Origin: Streptomyces meridianus
Lineage (GTDB): Bacteria > Actinomycetota > Actinomycetes > Streptomycetales > Streptomycetaceae
Assembly (NCBI RefSeq): GCF_023703325.1
Contig: NZ_JAMQGM010000008.1
Location: 153,650-217,649, forward strand
Direction of reading: 5' to 3'
DNA length: 64,000 bases
The notes under the pieces were generated by a model that saw only the letters and a program-made list of their open reading frames with translations, searched no databases and was not told the DNA's origin. The translations under genes were made by a program, and so were the position numbers. Shown in pieces: positions 1-9,661 of this stretch. Positions within the stretch are counted from its first letter, which is position 1. The number at the start of each line of letters is the position of its first letter.

Positions 1-905
1 CCGAGACCGGCGCCGGCCAGCACGGTGTGGCCACGGCCACCGCCTGCGCGCTGTTCGGCCTCGAGTGCGTGATCTACATGGGCGAGATCGACACCCGGCG
101 GCAGGCGCTGAACGTGGCGCGGATGCGGATGCTCGGTGCCGAGGTGGTCGCCGTGAAGTCCGGCAGCCGCACCCTGAAGGACGCGATCAACGAGGCCTTC
201 CGCGACTGGGTCGCGAACGTCGACCGCACGCACTACCTCTTCGGCACCGTCGCCGGACCGCACCCCTTCCCGGCGATGGTCCGCGACTTCCACCGGGTGA
301 TCGGCGTCGAGGCCCGCCGTCAGATCGTCGAGCGCACCGGCCGCCTGCCGGACGCCGTCGCCGCGTGCGTCGGGGGAGGCTCCAACGCCATCGGTCTCTT
401 CCACGCGTTCGTCCCCGACGAGGGAGTGCGGCTGGTCGGCCTCGAGGCCGCCGGCCACGGCGTCGACTCGGGCGAACACGCCGCCACCCTCAGCGTCGGC
501 GAGCCGGGAATCCTGCACGGCTCGCGCTCCTACGTCCTCCAGGACGACGAGGGCCAGATCACCGAGCCCTACTCGATCTCCGCGGGGCTCGACTACCCGG
601 GCATCGGCCCCGAGCACGCGTACCTCAAGGACAGCGGCCGCGCCGAGTACCGGCCGGTCACGGACGACGAGGCGATGCAGGCGCTCCGGCTGCTGTCCGC
701 GACCGAAGGCATCATCCCGGCCATCGAGAGCGCCCACGCACTGGCCGGCGCGCTCCGGCTGGGACGGGAACTGGGAGAGGACGGGCTGATCCTGGTCAAC
801 CTGTCCGGCCGCGGCGACAAGGACATGGCGACTGCCGCGGAGTACTTCGGGCTGTACGACGCGACGGACGCCGTCGAACCCGACGAGACCGAAGGGGCCG
901 AGTGA
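1..905 (+). CDS. trpB: Tryptophan synthase beta chain, 3' part (5' end outside window)
   Basis: The beta subunit condenses indole with L-serine to give L-tryptophan, using PLP, in complex with the alpha subunit in the cytoplasm. The reading frame enters at base 3 with [14 protein letters not shown], the conserved stretch around the catalytic glutamate. About the first 110 residues, including the PLP lysine, lie upstream of the window. Visible family motifs are GGGSNAIG, which binds the PLP phosphate, and SGRGDKD near the C-terminus. The stop TGA overlaps the trpA start in the arrangement TGATG, so the two subunits are translationally coupled. Identity is certain; only completeness is limited by the window edge. 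Confidence 0.97.
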   Translation, partial: ETGAGQHGVATATACALFGLECVIYMGEIDTRRQALNVARMRMLGAEVVAVKSGSRTLKDAINEAFRDWVANVDRTHYLFGTVAGPHPFPAMVRDFHRVIGVEARRQIVERTGRLPDAVAACVGGGSNAIGLFHAFVPDEGVRLVGLEAAGHGVDSGEHAATLSVGEPGILHGSRSYVLQDDEGQITEPYSISAGLDYPGIGPEHAYLKDSGRAEYRPVTDDEAMQALRLLSATEGIIPAIESAHALAGALRLGRELGEDGLILVNLSGRGDKDMATAAEYFGLYDATDAVEPDETEGAE

Positions 906-1717
906 TGGCAGGCAACGTGGAACTGCTGGGATCGGTTCTGGCGGCGGCGAAGGCCGAGAACCGCGCGGCGCTCGTCGGCTACCTCCCCGGGGGCTTCCCG
1001 ACGGTGGACGAGGGCGTGCGGGCTGCCGTCGCGATGATCGAGGGCGGCTGCGACGTGGTGGAGATCGGGCTGCCGCACAGCGATCCGGTCCTCGACGGCC
1101 CGGTCATCCAGACCGCCGACGACATCGCCCTGCGCGGCGGCGTGAGGATCGCCGACATCCTGCGGACGGTACGGGAGGTCCACGGGGCCACCGGCGCCCC
1201 GGTGCTCTGCATGACGTACTGGAACCCCGTCGACCGGTACGGCCAGGAGCGCTTCGCCGCCGAGCTGGCCGAGGCCGGGGGAGCGGGCTGCATCCTCCCG
1301 GACCTGCCGGTCGAGGAGTCCGAGGTGTGGCGCAAGGCCGCCGACCACCACGGGCTGGCCACGGTCTTCGTGGTGGCGCCCAGCAGCCGCGACGAGCGGC
1401 TGGCCCGGATCACCGGGGCAGGCAGCGGATTCGTGTACGCCGCCTCCCTCATGGGCGTCACCGGAACCCGGGAGTCCGTCGGCGCGCAGGCCGAGGACCT
1501 GGTGCGACGCACCCGGGCGACGACACAGCTCCCGGTGTGCGTGGGCCTCGGTGTCTCCAACCCCGGGCAGGCGGCCGAGGTCGCCCGGTTCGCGGACGGG
1601 GTCATCGTCGGCTCCGCCTTCGTCAAGGAACTGCTGAACGCCCCCGACGCGGACGCCGGAGTGACCGGGGTGCGCCGCCTGGCGGGGGAACTGGCCCGGG
1701 GTGTCCGCCGCCCCTGA
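905..1717 (+). CDS. trpA: Tryptophan synthase alpha chain
   Basis: The alpha subunit cleaves indole-3-glycerol phosphate to indole and glyceraldehyde 3-phosphate and channels indole to TrpB. The 270-residue product has the normal length. It has the catalytic glutamate in VVEIGLPHSDP and the catalytic aspartate in VLDGPVIQ, the loop MTYWNPVDRYG, and the phosphate-binding end GLGVSNPGQA with VIVGSAFVK. The ATG overlaps the trpB stop (TGATG). A perfect 14-bp-arm hairpin 44 bases after the stop ends the operon. The family's usual IPFSDP reads LPHSDP here, a mild variation. Confidence 0.97.
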   Translation: MAGNVELLGSVLAAAKAENRAALVGYLPGGFPTVDEGVRAAVAMIEGGCDVVEIGLPHSDPVLDGPVIQTADDIALRGGVRIADILRTVREVHGATGAPVLCMTYWNPVDRYGQERFAAELAEAGGAGCILPDLPVEESEVWRKAADHHGLATVFVVAPSSRDERLARITGAGSGFVYAASLMGVTGTRESVGAQAEDLVRRTRATTQLPVCVGLGVSNPGQAAEVARFADGVIVGSAFVKELLNAPDADAGVTGVRRLAGELARGVRRP

Positions 1718-1760
1718 CACCCGGACGAGGAGATCTCTCCCTCTTTCGAGGGAAAGCACC

Positions 1761-1790
1761 ACCGGGGAGGCGTGCCCACGCCTCCCCGGT
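1761..1790 (+). terminator. Terminator of the trp operon
   Basis: Perfect inverted repeat: ACCGGGGAGGCGTG, two bases, then CACGCCTCCCCGGT. There is no long T run, as is usual in Streptomyces. An in-frame GTG at 1772 lies inside the stem, which argues against using it as the start of the next gene. Confidence 0.75.
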
Positions 1791-1804
1791 TCGTTCCTCC
1801 GGGT

Positions 1805-2587
1805 GTGAGCCAGACGAATCGTGACGGAATGCGCGCCGCCCGGGAACGACTGCAGCAGCAGCGCGAGCGGGACAGGACGCGGGACAAGACCAGGCGGATG
1901 CTGATCGTGGGCGCCTGCGTGGTGGCGGCACTCGGGGTCGCCGGCGGCCTGGGCGTGATGATCGCCGGCATGGGCGACGAGCCGGAACGCGGCGCCGGGC
2001 CGGTGGCCGCCCCCGCCGGGGCCAAGGGCGAAAACAAGCTGATGATCCCGGTGGGTTCACCGGACGCCCCCGCCACCCTCACCGTGTTCGAGGACTTCCG
2101 CTGCCCCGCCTGCCGGGCCTTCGAGAACGGCTACCGCGAGACCGTTCACCGCCTCCAGGACAAGGGCCTGCTGAAGACCGAGTACCACCTGGCGACGATC
2201 ATCGACGGCAACCTGGGCGGTCAGGGCTCCCAGCGGGCCGCGAACGCCGCCGCGTGCGCGCAGGACGCCGGAAAGTTCGCCGAATACCACGACGTCCTCT
2301 TCAGGAACCAGCCGCAGGAGACCGACGACGGCTACGCCCGCGACGCCCGCCTCATCGAGCTGGCCGCCAAGGTCGACGGACTGGACACCCCGGAGTTCCG
2401 CAGCTGCGTCGAGGAGGGTGTGCACGACAGCTGGGTCGCGAAGTCCCAGGAGGCGTTCTCCAAGTCGGGCCACCGGGGAACCCCCACCGTGCTGCTCAAC
2501 GGCAAGGACGTCTACAACAACCCGCAGAAGCCGCTGACCCCGGCCGGGCTGCAGAAACTCGTCGAAGCCTCCGCGAAGCGCAGCTGA
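1805..2587 (+). CDS. Membrane-anchored DsbA-like thioredoxin-fold protein
   Basis: Predicted membrane-tethered extracytoplasmic thiol-disulfide oxidoreductase of the thioredoxin_4/DsbA-like family. The 260-residue product begins with a basic, charged cytoplasmic head (RAARERLQQQRERD), then one membrane span (LIVGACVVAALGVAGGLGVM), then a DsbA-type domain with the redox motif FRCPACRAFE. The C-terminal GTPTVLLNGK holds the cis-proline loop. I chose GTG 1805 because the only earlier in-frame starts lie within or before the trp terminator. No strong ribosome site is visible. It sits between trpA and lgt, a normal Streptomyces context. The substrate is unknown. Confidence 0.82.
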   Translation: MSQTNRDGMRAARERLQQQRERDRTRDKTRRMLIVGACVVAALGVAGGLGVMIAGMGDEPERGAGPVAAPAGAKGENKLMIPVGSPDAPATLTVFEDFRCPACRAFENGYRETVHRLQDKGLLKTEYHLATIIDGNLGGQGSQRAANAAACAQDAGKFAEYHDVLFRNQPQETDDGYARDARLIELAAKVDGLDTPEFRSCVEEGVHDSWVAKSQEAFSKSGHRGTPTVLLNGKDVYNNPQKPLTPAGLQKLVEASAKRS

Positions 2588-2688
2588 GCCCCGCCCCGCC
2601 CCGGCCGCACCGCCCCCCTCAGGGTCCTCCGGCGCGGCCGGGCGAGCTCCAGGGGCGGGCGGGGGTGGGATCCGCAGCCCACGCACTG

Positions 2689-2694
2689 TAGGTT
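2689..2694 (+). promoter_or_regulatory. Candidate -10 element of lgt, short or absent leader
   Basis: TAGGTT lies 10 bases before the lgt ATG. Transcription would begin at or just before the start codon, so the mRNA would be nearly leaderless. No convincing -35 is visible, so this is an inference from one hexamer. Confidence 0.4.
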
Positions 2695-2704
2695 CGGACC
2701 TGCC

Positions 2705-3664
2705 ATGGACCTCGCATTCATTCCCAGCCCGTCGACCGGCGTGATCCACCTCGGACCGATCCCGCTGCGCGGCTACGCGTTCTGCATCATCATCGGCGTC
2801 TTCGTCGCCGTCTGGCTCGGCGGCCGCCGCTGGGTCGCCCGGGGCGGCCTGCCGGGGACCGTCGCCGACATCGCCGTCTGGGCCGTGCCCTTCGGCCTCG
2901 TCGGCGGCCGCCTCTACCACGTGATCACCTCTTATCAGCCCTACTTCGGCCCGGGCGGCAACTGGGTCGACGCCTTCAAGATCTGGGAGGGCGGACTCGG
3001 CATCTGGGGCGCCGTCGCCCTCGGCGCGGTGGGCGCCTGGATCGGCGCCCGGCGCCGCGGCGTCCCGCTGCCCGCGTACGCCGACGCCGTCGCCCCCGGC
3101 ATCGCTCTCGCCCAGGCGATCGGCCGCTGGGGCAACTGGTTCAACCAGGAGCTCTACGGCAAGGCCACCGACGTCCCGTGGGCGCTGCGGATCGACGCCG
3201 ACCCCACGATCGGCAGAGCGGGCGGCACGTACCACCCGACGTTCCTGTACGAGTGCCTGTGGTGCATCGGCGTCGCCCTCCTCGTCATCTGGGCCGACCG
3301 GCGCTTCAGACTCGGTCACGGACGGGCCTTCGCCCTGTACGTGGCGGCCTACACGGTGGGCCGCGGCTGGATCGAGTACCTGCGCATCGACGAGGCGAAC
3401 CACATCCTGGGGCTGCGCCTCAACGTCTGGACGTCGCTGGTCGTCTTCGTGGCGGCCATCGCCTACCTGGTGATCTCGGCCAAGGTGCGCCCGGGCCGCG
3501 AGACGGTGGTCGAGCCGGCCGCAGAGGCGGCGCGGGCGACGGCAGCCGCCGAGGACGGCACCACGGGCCCGGCTGCCGAGGACAGCGCCCCGGAAGCCTC
3601 CGACTCCGGCGACGCGACCGCCTCCGGGACCACGAGCACGGAACGGGCCTCGAAGGAACTCTGA
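2705..3664 (+). CDS. lgt: Prolipoprotein diacylglyceryl transferase
   Basis: Lgt moves diacylglycerol from phosphatidylglycerol to the lipobox cysteine of prolipoproteins, the first step of lipoprotein maturation in the membrane. At 319 residues it has about seven membrane spans. It carries the signature GRWGNWFNQELYG (about residues 140-152) and the N-terminal pattern PIPLRGYAFCIIIG. The last 50 residues are a hydrophilic Ala/Glu/Ser/Thr-rich tail typical of actinobacterial forms. The ATG at 2705 directly precedes the conserved N-terminus, and no ribosome site is needed if the mRNA is leaderless. The window contains a lipoprotein client, the branched-chain amino-acid binding protein at 28.4-29.6 kb. 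Confidence 0.96.
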   Translation: MDLAFIPSPSTGVIHLGPIPLRGYAFCIIIGVFVAVWLGGRRWVARGGLPGTVADIAVWAVPFGLVGGRLYHVITSYQPYFGPGGNWVDAFKIWEGGLGIWGAVALGAVGAWIGARRRGVPLPAYADAVAPGIALAQAIGRWGNWFNQELYGKATDVPWALRIDADPTIGRAGGTYHPTFLYECLWCIGVALLVIWADRRFRLGHGRAFALYVAAYTVGRGWIEYLRIDEANHILGLRLNVWTSLVVFVAAIAYLVISAKVRPGRETVVEPAAEAARATAAAEDGTTGPAAEDSAPEASDSGDATASGTTSTERASKEL

Positions 3665-3684
3665 GGCCCTCGCCCCGGTCTCCC

Positions 3685-3711
3685 GGCCGCCCCGCCACCC
3701 GCGGGGCGGCC
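3685..3711 (+). terminator. Terminator after lgt
   Basis: GGCCGCCCCGC, a five-base loop, then GCGGGGCGGCC: an 11-bp perfect stem followed by ATTTCTTC. It lies 20 bases after the lgt stop. Confidence 0.7.
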
Positions 3712-3854
3712 ATTTCTTCGCGCTCCTCCGCAAAACGGCAGGTCAGCGAGGTAAGTTCGGCCTTCCTTGCTGGCGCGGTCCCGCAAGTCGTGCGTACCGT
3801 CGAGGCATTGGGGATCCGGCCGCCCGGCCGCACCGGTGAAGGGAGCACCCCACC

Positions 3855-4649
3855 ATGGCCACTACGGCCCCCGTCGGCGACGACACCGCCCAGGACGGCA
3901 CAGTGCAGGACGGCACAGCGCGGGACGACACCCCGCAGACCGGCCCGCACCCCGCCCACCGCGACAACCACACCCACCGTGACGTCAACGGTGGATGGCT
4001 GCGCCCCGCCGTCTTCGGAGCGATGGACGGCCTGGTCTCCAATCTGGCGCTGATCAGCGGCGTCGTCGGCGGCCAGGTCTCCTCGGGCGCCGTCGTCCTC
4101 ACCGGCTTCGCCGGGCTCGCAGCCGGCGCTTTCTCGATGGCCGCGGGGGAGTACACCTCCGTCGCCTCCCAGCGCGAGTTGGTTCAGGCGGAGCTGGACG
4201 TCGAGCGCGAGGAGCTGCGCCGCAACCCGGGGGACGAGGAGAGGGAGCTCGCCGAGCTGTACGAGCGGCGCGGCGTCGCTCCGGCTCTGGCCGCGGAGGT
4301 GGCGCGCCAGCTCTCGAAGGACCCCGACCGGGCCCTGGAGATACATGCCAGGGAAGAGCTCGGAGTCGACCCGACCGATCTGCCGTCCCCCCGGGTGGCG
4401 GCCGTCTCGTCGTTCGGATCGTTCGCCGTCGGGGCCCTGCTCCCGGTGCTGCCCTATCTACTGGGTGCCACCAGCCTGCTGCCTGCCGTCCTGCTCGCGC
4501 TGGCCGGACTCTTCGCCTGCGGGGCCGTGGTCGCCCGCGTCACCGCCCGCAGCTGGTGGTTCAGCGGGCTGCGGCAACTGACGCTGGGCGGTGCCGCGGC
4601 GGCTGTGACATTCTGGCTGGGGTCGCTCTTCGGCGCCGCGATCGGCTGA
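3855..4649 (+). CDS. VIT1/CCC1 family iron/manganese transporter
   Basis: Predicted membrane transporter moving Fe2+ or Mn2+, of the VIT1/CCC1 family. The 264-residue protein starts with a hydrophilic, Asp/Gln/Thr- and His-rich tail of about 50 residues with near-repeats of QDGT. The family signature FGAMDGLVSNLALISGVVGG then opens the first span. The second span carries GEYTSVASQ. A charged metal-binding middle (RELVQAELDVEREELRRNP) follows, then three spans to the end. ATG 3855 is preceded by GGGAG at good spacing. The gene has its own terminators on both sides. A weak AGGTAAG...CTTCCTT dyad upstream was considered as an iron-regulator site but is unconvincing. Confidence 0.88.
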   Translation: MATTAPVGDDTAQDGTVQDGTARDDTPQTGPHPAHRDNHTHRDVNGGWLRPAVFGAMDGLVSNLALISGVVGGQVSSGAVVLTGFAGLAAGAFSMAAGEYTSVASQRELVQAELDVEREELRRNPGDEERELAELYERRGVAPALAAEVARQLSKDPDRALEIHAREELGVDPTDLPSPRVAAVSSFGSFAVGALLPVLPYLLGATSLLPAVLLALAGLFACGAVVARVTARSWWFSGLRQLTLGGAAAAVTFWLGSLFGAAIG

Positions 4650-4654
4650 CGGCC

Positions 4655-4682
4655 GTCGGGCCGGCGCCTGCGGCGGCCCGAC
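4655..4682 (+). terminator. Probable terminator after the VIT-family gene
   Basis: GTCGGGCC, 12 bases, then GGCCCGAC: an 8-bp perfect stem starting six bases after the stop codon. Confidence 0.5.
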
Positions 4683-4694
4683 CGTACCCATGCC

Positions 4695-4721
4695 GAAACA
4701 TTCCGGTTACTCGGCGGTTTC
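4695..4721 (+). promoter_or_regulatory. Candidate GlnR box in the gltB upstream region
   Basis: GAAAC, six bases, GTTAC, six bases, GTTTC. The Streptomyces nitrogen regulator GlnR binds alternating GTnAC and GAAAC half-sites spaced by six bases, so the first two elements fit while the third is inverted. It lies about 250 bases before the gltB start. The rest of the 4650-4966 gap shows no gene and no clear promoter. The role is inferred from motif and pathway only. Confidence 0.35.
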
Positions 4722-4966
4722 AAAATCGCGTGGCCCGGGAAAGAGAGCGCAGAGCGCTGCGGGCAGCGTCGCCCGCGCAGCTCCCGGACGACGGAGAGTG
4801 ATCCGCCGTCCTCTTCCCGACCGGACGGCTCCTCCCGGTGTCCGCATACTGGAATGAGCTATCCCATTTTTGAGCAGCGAGTCATGATGTGACCTGCTGG
4901 AAACGAAGCAGAGGGCCAATGTCGTCCCTCGGCACTGACACTGCCACGACGACGACAGGAGAGCCG

Positions 4967-7900
4967 ATGCGTTCCGCGCACCTCACGTCCGGGCTTTCCG
5001 TGACCGACGGCAACGCCGCCTGGTCGCCCTTGGACGGGCGCCCTGCCCCGCAGGGCATGTACGACCCGCGCAACGAGCACGACGCCTGCGGCGTCGGATT
5101 CGTGGCCACCCTCACGGGCGAGGCCAGCCACGAGCTCGTCGAACAGGCTCTCACCGTTCTGCGCAACCTCGAGCACCGCGGTGCCACCGGATCCGAGCCG
5201 GACTCGGGCGACGGCGCGGGCATTCTGATGCAGGTCCCGGACGCCTTTCTGCGCGAGAGCGTCCCCTTCGAGCTTCCTGCCGCCGGCGCCTACGCCGTCG
5301 GCATGGCCTTCCTCCCCGGCGAGGGCGAGGACGCTGCGGCGGCCGCCCGCCGCGTCGAAACCATTGCCGTCGAGGAAGGACTCACCGTCCTCGGCTGGCG
5401 CGAGGTCCCCGTCGCCCCCGAGCTGCTCGGCAACGGTGCCCGTGCCACCATGCCGACCTTCTCCCAGCTCTTCGTGGCCGCGGTCGGCCGCGAGCGCACC
5501 GGGATCGAGCTGGACCGCCTCGCCTTCGTGCTCCGCAAGCGCGCCGAGCGCGAGGCAGGCGTCTACTTCCCGTCGCTCTCCGCACGGACCCTCGTCTACA
5601 AGGGCATGCTCACCACGGGCCAGCTCGAGCCGTTCTTCCCGGACCTCTCCGACCGCCGTCTGGCCACCGCCATCGCCCTGGTCCACTCGCGGTTCTCGAC
5701 GAACACCTTCCCCAGCTGGCCGCTCGCCCACCCGTACCGGTTCGTCGCCCACAACGGTGAGATCAACACCGTCCAGGGCAACCGCAACTGGATGCGCGCC
5801 CGCGAGTCGCAGCTGGTCAGCGACAAGTTCGGCTCTGCCGACCACGGACGCAGTGGCTCTGCCGACCACGGACGCAGTGGCTCTGCCGACCGTGGCAGCG
5901 GCGGGGAACAGGCGCTGGACCGCATCTTCCCGGTCTGCACCCCCGGCGCCTCCGACTCCGCGACCTTCGACGAGGTACTGGAACTCCTCCACCTCGGCGG
6001 ACGCTCCCTGCCCCACTCGGTGCTCATGATGGTTCCCGAGGCCTGGGAGAACCACGAGTCGATGGACCCCGCGCGCCGGGCGTTCTACCAGTACCACTCC
6101 ACCCTGATGGAGCCCTGGGACGGACCGGCCTGCATCACCTTCACCGACGGCACCCAGGTCGGCGCCGTCCTCGACCGCAACGGGCTCCGCCCCGGCCGCT
6201 ACTGGGTGACCGACGACGGCCTCGTCGTCCTCTCCTCCGAGGTCGGCGTCCTCGACATCGACCCGGCGAGGGTCGTCCGCAAGGGCCGCCTCCAGCCCGG
6301 CCGCATGTTCCTCGTCGACACCGCCGAGCGCCGCATCATCGAGGACGACGAGATCAAGTCCCAGCTCGCCGCCGAGCAGCCCTACGAGGAGTGGCTCGAG
6401 AACGGGATCATCGAGCTCGAGGACCTCCCCGAGCGCGAGCACATCGTGCACACCCACGCCTCGGTCACCCGCCGCCAGCAGACCTTCGGCTACACCGAGG
6501 AGGAACTGCGCGTCCTCCTCGCCCCGATGGCGAAGGCCGGTGCCGAGCCCATCGGCTCCATGGGCACCGACTCGCCCATCGCCGCCCTCTCCGAGCGGCC
6601 CCGCCTGCTCTTCGACTACTTCACCCAGTTGTTCGCGCAGGTCACCAACCCGCCGCTGGACGCCATCCGCGAGGAGCTCGTCACCTCGCTGATCTCCTCG
6701 CTCGGCCCGGCCGGCAACCTCCTCGACGCCGACGCCGAGACCTGCCGCAGCGTCACCCTGCCGTTCCCGGTGATCGACAACGACGAGCTCGCCAAGCTCA
6801 TCCACATCAACGCAGACGGCGACCTGCCCAACTTCAAGGCCGCCACCCTCTCCGGCCTCTACCGGGTCAGCGGACGCGGCCAGGCACTCCAGGACCGCAT
6901 CGAGGAGATCTGCGCCGAAGCGGACTCCGCCATCGCCGGCGGCGCCCGCCTCATCGTGCTCTCCGACCGCCACTCCGACGCCGAACACGCGCCGATCCCG
7001 TCACTGCTGCTCACCTCCGCCGTCCACCACCACCTCATCCGCACCAAGCAGCGCACCCAGGTGGGCCTGCTGGTCGAGGCCGGCGACGTGCGTGAGGTCC
7101 ACCATGTGGCGCTCCTCATCGGCTACGGCGCCGCAGCGGTCAACCCCTACCTCGCCATGGAGTCCGTCGAAGACCTGGTCCGCGCCGGAACCTTCCTCCC
7201 CGGCATCGAGACCGACACCGCGATCAAGAACCTCATCAAGGCCCTCGGCAAGGGCGTCCTCAAGGTGATGTCCAAGATGGGCATCTCCACCGTCGCCTCC
7301 TACCGGGGTGCCCAGGTCTTCGAAGCCGTCGGTCTCGACGAGCAGTTCGTCGACCGCTACTTCCACGGCACCACGACCAAGATCGGCGGAGCCGGTCTCG
7401 ATGTCGTCGCCAAGGAGGTCGCCGCCCGGCACGCCAAGGCCTACCCGGCCTCCGGCGTCGCCGCCACGCACCGCGCCCTGGAGATCGGCGGCGAGTACCA
7501 GTGGCGCCGCGAGGGCGAACCCCACCTGTTCGACCCGGAGACCGTCTTCCGGCTCCAGCACTCCACGCGCACCCGCCGCTACGACATCTTCAAGCAGTAC
7601 ACGCAGCGGGTGAACGAGCAGTCCGAGCGGCTCATGACCCTGCGCGGCCTGTTCGACCTGAAGGCCGGCGAGAACGGCCCCCGCGAGCCGATCTCCGTCG
7701 ACGAGGTCGAGCCCGCATCCGAGATCGTCAAGCGCTTCTCCACCGGCGCCATGTCGTACGGCTCCATCTCGCAGGAGGCGCACGAGACCCTCGCCATCGC
7801 CATGAACCGGCTCGGCGGCAAGTCGAACACCGGTGAGGGCGGCGAGGACCCGGAGCGCCTGTACGACCCGGAGCGACGCTCCGCGATCAAGCAGGTCGCC

Positions 7901-9661
7901 TCCGGCCGCTTCGGCGTCACCAGCGAGTACCTGGTGAACTCGGACGACATCCAGATCAAGATGGCCCAGGGCGCCAAGCCCGGCGAGGGCGGCCAGCTGC
8001 CCGGCCACAAGGTCTACCCGTGGGTGGCGAAGACCCGGCACTCCACGCCGGGTGTGGGACTCATCTCCCCGCCGCCGCACCACGACATCTACTCCATCGA
8101 GGACCTCGCCCAGCTCATCCACGACCTGAAGAACGCCAACCCGGCGGCCCGCATCCACGTGAAGCTGGTCTCCGAGGTCGGCGTCGGCACCGTCGCGGCG
8201 GGCGTCTCCAAGGCACACGCGGACGTCGTCCTCATCTCCGGCCACGACGGCGGAACCGGCGCGTCCCCGCTCACCTCGCTCAAGCACGCGGGCGGCCCCT
8301 GGGAACTGGGTCTCGCCGAGACCCAGCAGACGCTGCTGCTCAACGGCCTGCGCGACCGCATCGTCGTGCAGACCGACGGCCAGCTCAAGACCGGCCGCGA
8401 CGTGGTCATCGCCGCCCTCCTCGGCGCCGAGGAGTTCGGCTTCGCGACCGCCCCGCTCGTCGTCTCCGGCTGCATCATGATGCGCGTCTGCCACCTGGAC
8501 ACCTGCCCGGTCGGCATCGCCACCCAGAACCCCGTGCTGCGCGAGCGCTACAGCGGACAGGCCGACTTCGTCGTCAACTTCTTCGAGTTCATCGCCGAAG
8601 AGGTCCGCGAACTGCTCGCGGAACTCGGCTTCCGCACCCTCGAGGAGGCCGTCGGCCACGCCGAACTCCTCGACACCAGCACCGCCGTCAAGCACTGGAA
8701 GGCGCAGGGTCTCGACATCGAGCCGCTCCTGCACGTCCCCGACCTCCCGGACGGCGCGGTACGGCACCGGGCCATCGACCAGGACCACGGCCTGGAGAAG
8801 GCCCTCGACAACGAGCTGATCAAGCTCGCCGCCGACGCGCTGTCCGCGACCTCCCCGGAGGATGCCCAGCCGGTCCGCGCCCAGGTGGCGATCCGCAACA
8901 TCAACCGGACCGTCGGCACCATGCTCGGCCACGAGGTGACCAAGAAGTTCGGCGGCGCAGGACTGCCCGACGACACCGTCGACATCACCTTCACCGGATC
9001 CGCCGGCCAGTCGTTCGGCGCATTCGTGCCGCGCGGCATCACGCTGCGCCTCGAGGGCGACGCCAACGACTACGTCGGCAAGGGCCTCTCCGGAGGCCGC
9101 GTCATCGTCCGCCCGGACCGAGGCGCCGACCACCTGGCCGAGTACTCGACCATCGCCGGCAACACCATCGCCTACGGCGCGACCGGTGGCGAGATCTTCC
9201 TGCGCGGCCGGGTCGGCGAACGGTTCTGCGTCCGCAACTCCGGCGCCACCGTCGTCTCCGAAGGCGTGGGCGACCACGGCTGCGAGTACATGACCGGCGG
9301 CAACGCGGTCGTACTCGGGGAGACGGGCCGCAACTTCGCGGCCGGCATGTCGGGCGGGTTCGCCTACGTCGTCGACCTCGACCCCGACAACGTCAACCCC
9401 CAGCTCACCTCCGCCGTCGGCCCGCTGGACGAGACCGACCGGCAGTGGCTGCACGGCGTGGTGCAGCGCCACTTCGAGGAGACCGGCTCCACCGTGGCCG
9501 AGAAGCTCCTCGCCGACTGGGACGCCGCGGTGACCCGCTTCAGCAAGGTCACCCCGGCCACGTACAAGGCAGTGCTCGCCGCCAAGGACGCCGCCGAGCA
9601 GGCCGGACTCCCCGAGTCCGAGGTCCACGAGAAGATGATGGAGGCGGCGACCCATGGCTGA
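4967..9661 (+). CDS. gltB: Glutamate synthase (NADPH) large subunit
   Basis: GOGAT large chain: it hydrolyses glutamine and passes ammonia through a tunnel to 2-oxoglutarate, giving glutamate. At 1564 residues it has full length. Order: short propeptide, glutaminase domain starting at Cys41 ([10 protein letters not shown]), central domain, FMN/synthase domain with the 3Fe-4S cysteines at about 1169, 1175 and 1180 ([12 protein letters not shown]), then the beta-helix with repeated glycines. ATG 4967 is preceded by AGGAG at ideal spacing; ATGs at 4889 and 4919 are in frame but less well supported. A 24-base tandem repeat inserts extra residues at about 289-312. The 3' end overlaps gltD by 8 bases. 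Confidence 0.95.
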   Translation: MRSAHLTSGLSVTDGNAAWSPLDGRPAPQGMYDPRNEHDACGVGFVATLTGEASHELVEQALTVLRNLEHRGATGSEPDSGDGAGILMQVPDAFLRESVPFELPAAGAYAVGMAFLPGEGEDAAAAARRVETIAVEEGLTVLGWREVPVAPELLGNGARATMPTFSQLFVAAVGRERTGIELDRLAFVLRKRAEREAGVYFPSLSARTLVYKGMLTTGQLEPFFPDLSDRRLATAIALVHSRFSTNTFPSWPLAHPYRFVAHNGEINTVQGNRNWMRARESQLVSDKFGSADHGRSGSADHGRSGSADRGSGGEQALDRIFPVCTPGASDSATFDEVLELLHLGGRSLPHSVLMMVPEAWENHESMDPARRAFYQYHSTLMEPWDGPACITFTDGTQVGAVLDRNGLRPGRYWVTDDGLVVLSSEVGVLDIDPARVVRKGRLQPGRMFLVDTAERRIIEDDEIKSQLAAEQPYEEWLENGIIELEDLPEREHIVHTHASVTRRQQTFGYTEEELRVLLAPMAKAGAEPIGSMGTDSPIAALSERPRLLFDYFTQLFAQVTNPPLDAIREELVTSLISSLGPAGNLLDADAETCRSVTLPFPVIDNDELAKLIHINADGDLPNFKAATLSGLYRVSGRGQALQDRIEEICAEADSAIAGGARLIVLSDRHSDAEHAPIPSLLLTSAVHHHLIRTKQRTQVGLLVEAGDVREVHHVALLIGYGAAAVNPYLAMESVEDLVRAGTFLPGIETDTAIKNLIKALGKGVLKVMSKMGISTVASYRGAQVFEAVGLDEQFVDRYFHGTTTKIGGAGLDVVAKEVAARHAKAYPASGVAATHRALEIGGEYQWRREGEPHLFDPETVFRLQHSTRTRRYDIFKQYTQRVNEQSERLMTLRGLFDLKAGENGPREPISVDEVEPASEIVKRFSTGAMSYGSISQEAHETLAIAMNRLGGKSNTGEGGEDPERLYDPERRSAIKQVASGRFGVTSEYLVNSDDIQIKMAQGAKPGEGGQLPGHKVYPWVAKTRHSTPGVGLISPPPHHDIYSIEDLAQLIHDLKNANPAARIHVKLVSEVGVGTVAAGVSKAHADVVLISGHDGGTGASPLTSLKHAGGPWELGLAETQQTLLLNGLRDRIVVQTDGQLKTGRDVVIAALLGAEEFGFATAPLVVSGCIMMRVCHLDTCPVGIATQNPVLRERYSGQADFVVNFFEFIAEEVRELLAELGFRTLEEAVGHAELLDTSTAVKHWKAQGLDIEPLLHVPDLPDGAVRHRAIDQDHGLEKALDNELIKLAADALSATSPEDAQPVRAQVAIRNINRTVGTMLGHEVTKKFGGAGLPDDTVDITFTGSAGQSFGAFVPRGITLRLEGDANDYVGKGLSGGRVIVRPDRGADHLAEYSTIAGNTIAYGATGGEIFLRGRVGERFCVRNSGATVVSEGVGDHGCEYMTGGNAVVLGETGRNFAAGMSGGFAYVVDLDPDNVNPQLTSAVGPLDETDRQWLHGVVQRHFEETGSTVAEKLLADWDAAVTRFSKVTPATYKAVLAAKDAAEQAGLPESEVHEKMMEAATHG
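5831..5902 (+). repeat. 24-bp in-frame tandem repeat inside gltB
   Basis: Two identical copies of a 24-base unit (5831-5854 and 5855-5878) encode GSADHGRS twice. A third, degenerate copy encodes GSADRGSG. The repeat keeps frame and sits in the glutaminase domain between the conserved [16 protein letters not shown] and the segment beginning [12 protein letters not shown], so it probably forms a surface loop. Confidence 0.9.

Noticed and set aside
1772..1804. Upstream GTG 1772 as the start of the DsbA-like gene
   Set aside because: It lies inside the perfect stem of the trp terminator and has no ribosome site; GTG 1805 fits the family start.
3738..3765. Possible iron-regulator (DmdR/IdeR) box before the VIT-family gene
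   Set aside because: AGGTAAG and CTTCCTT form only a partial dyad and miss several consensus bases.
5831..5902. Direct repeats as a CRISPR array
   Set aside because: The units are adjacent without spacers, keep the reading frame and lie inside gltB.
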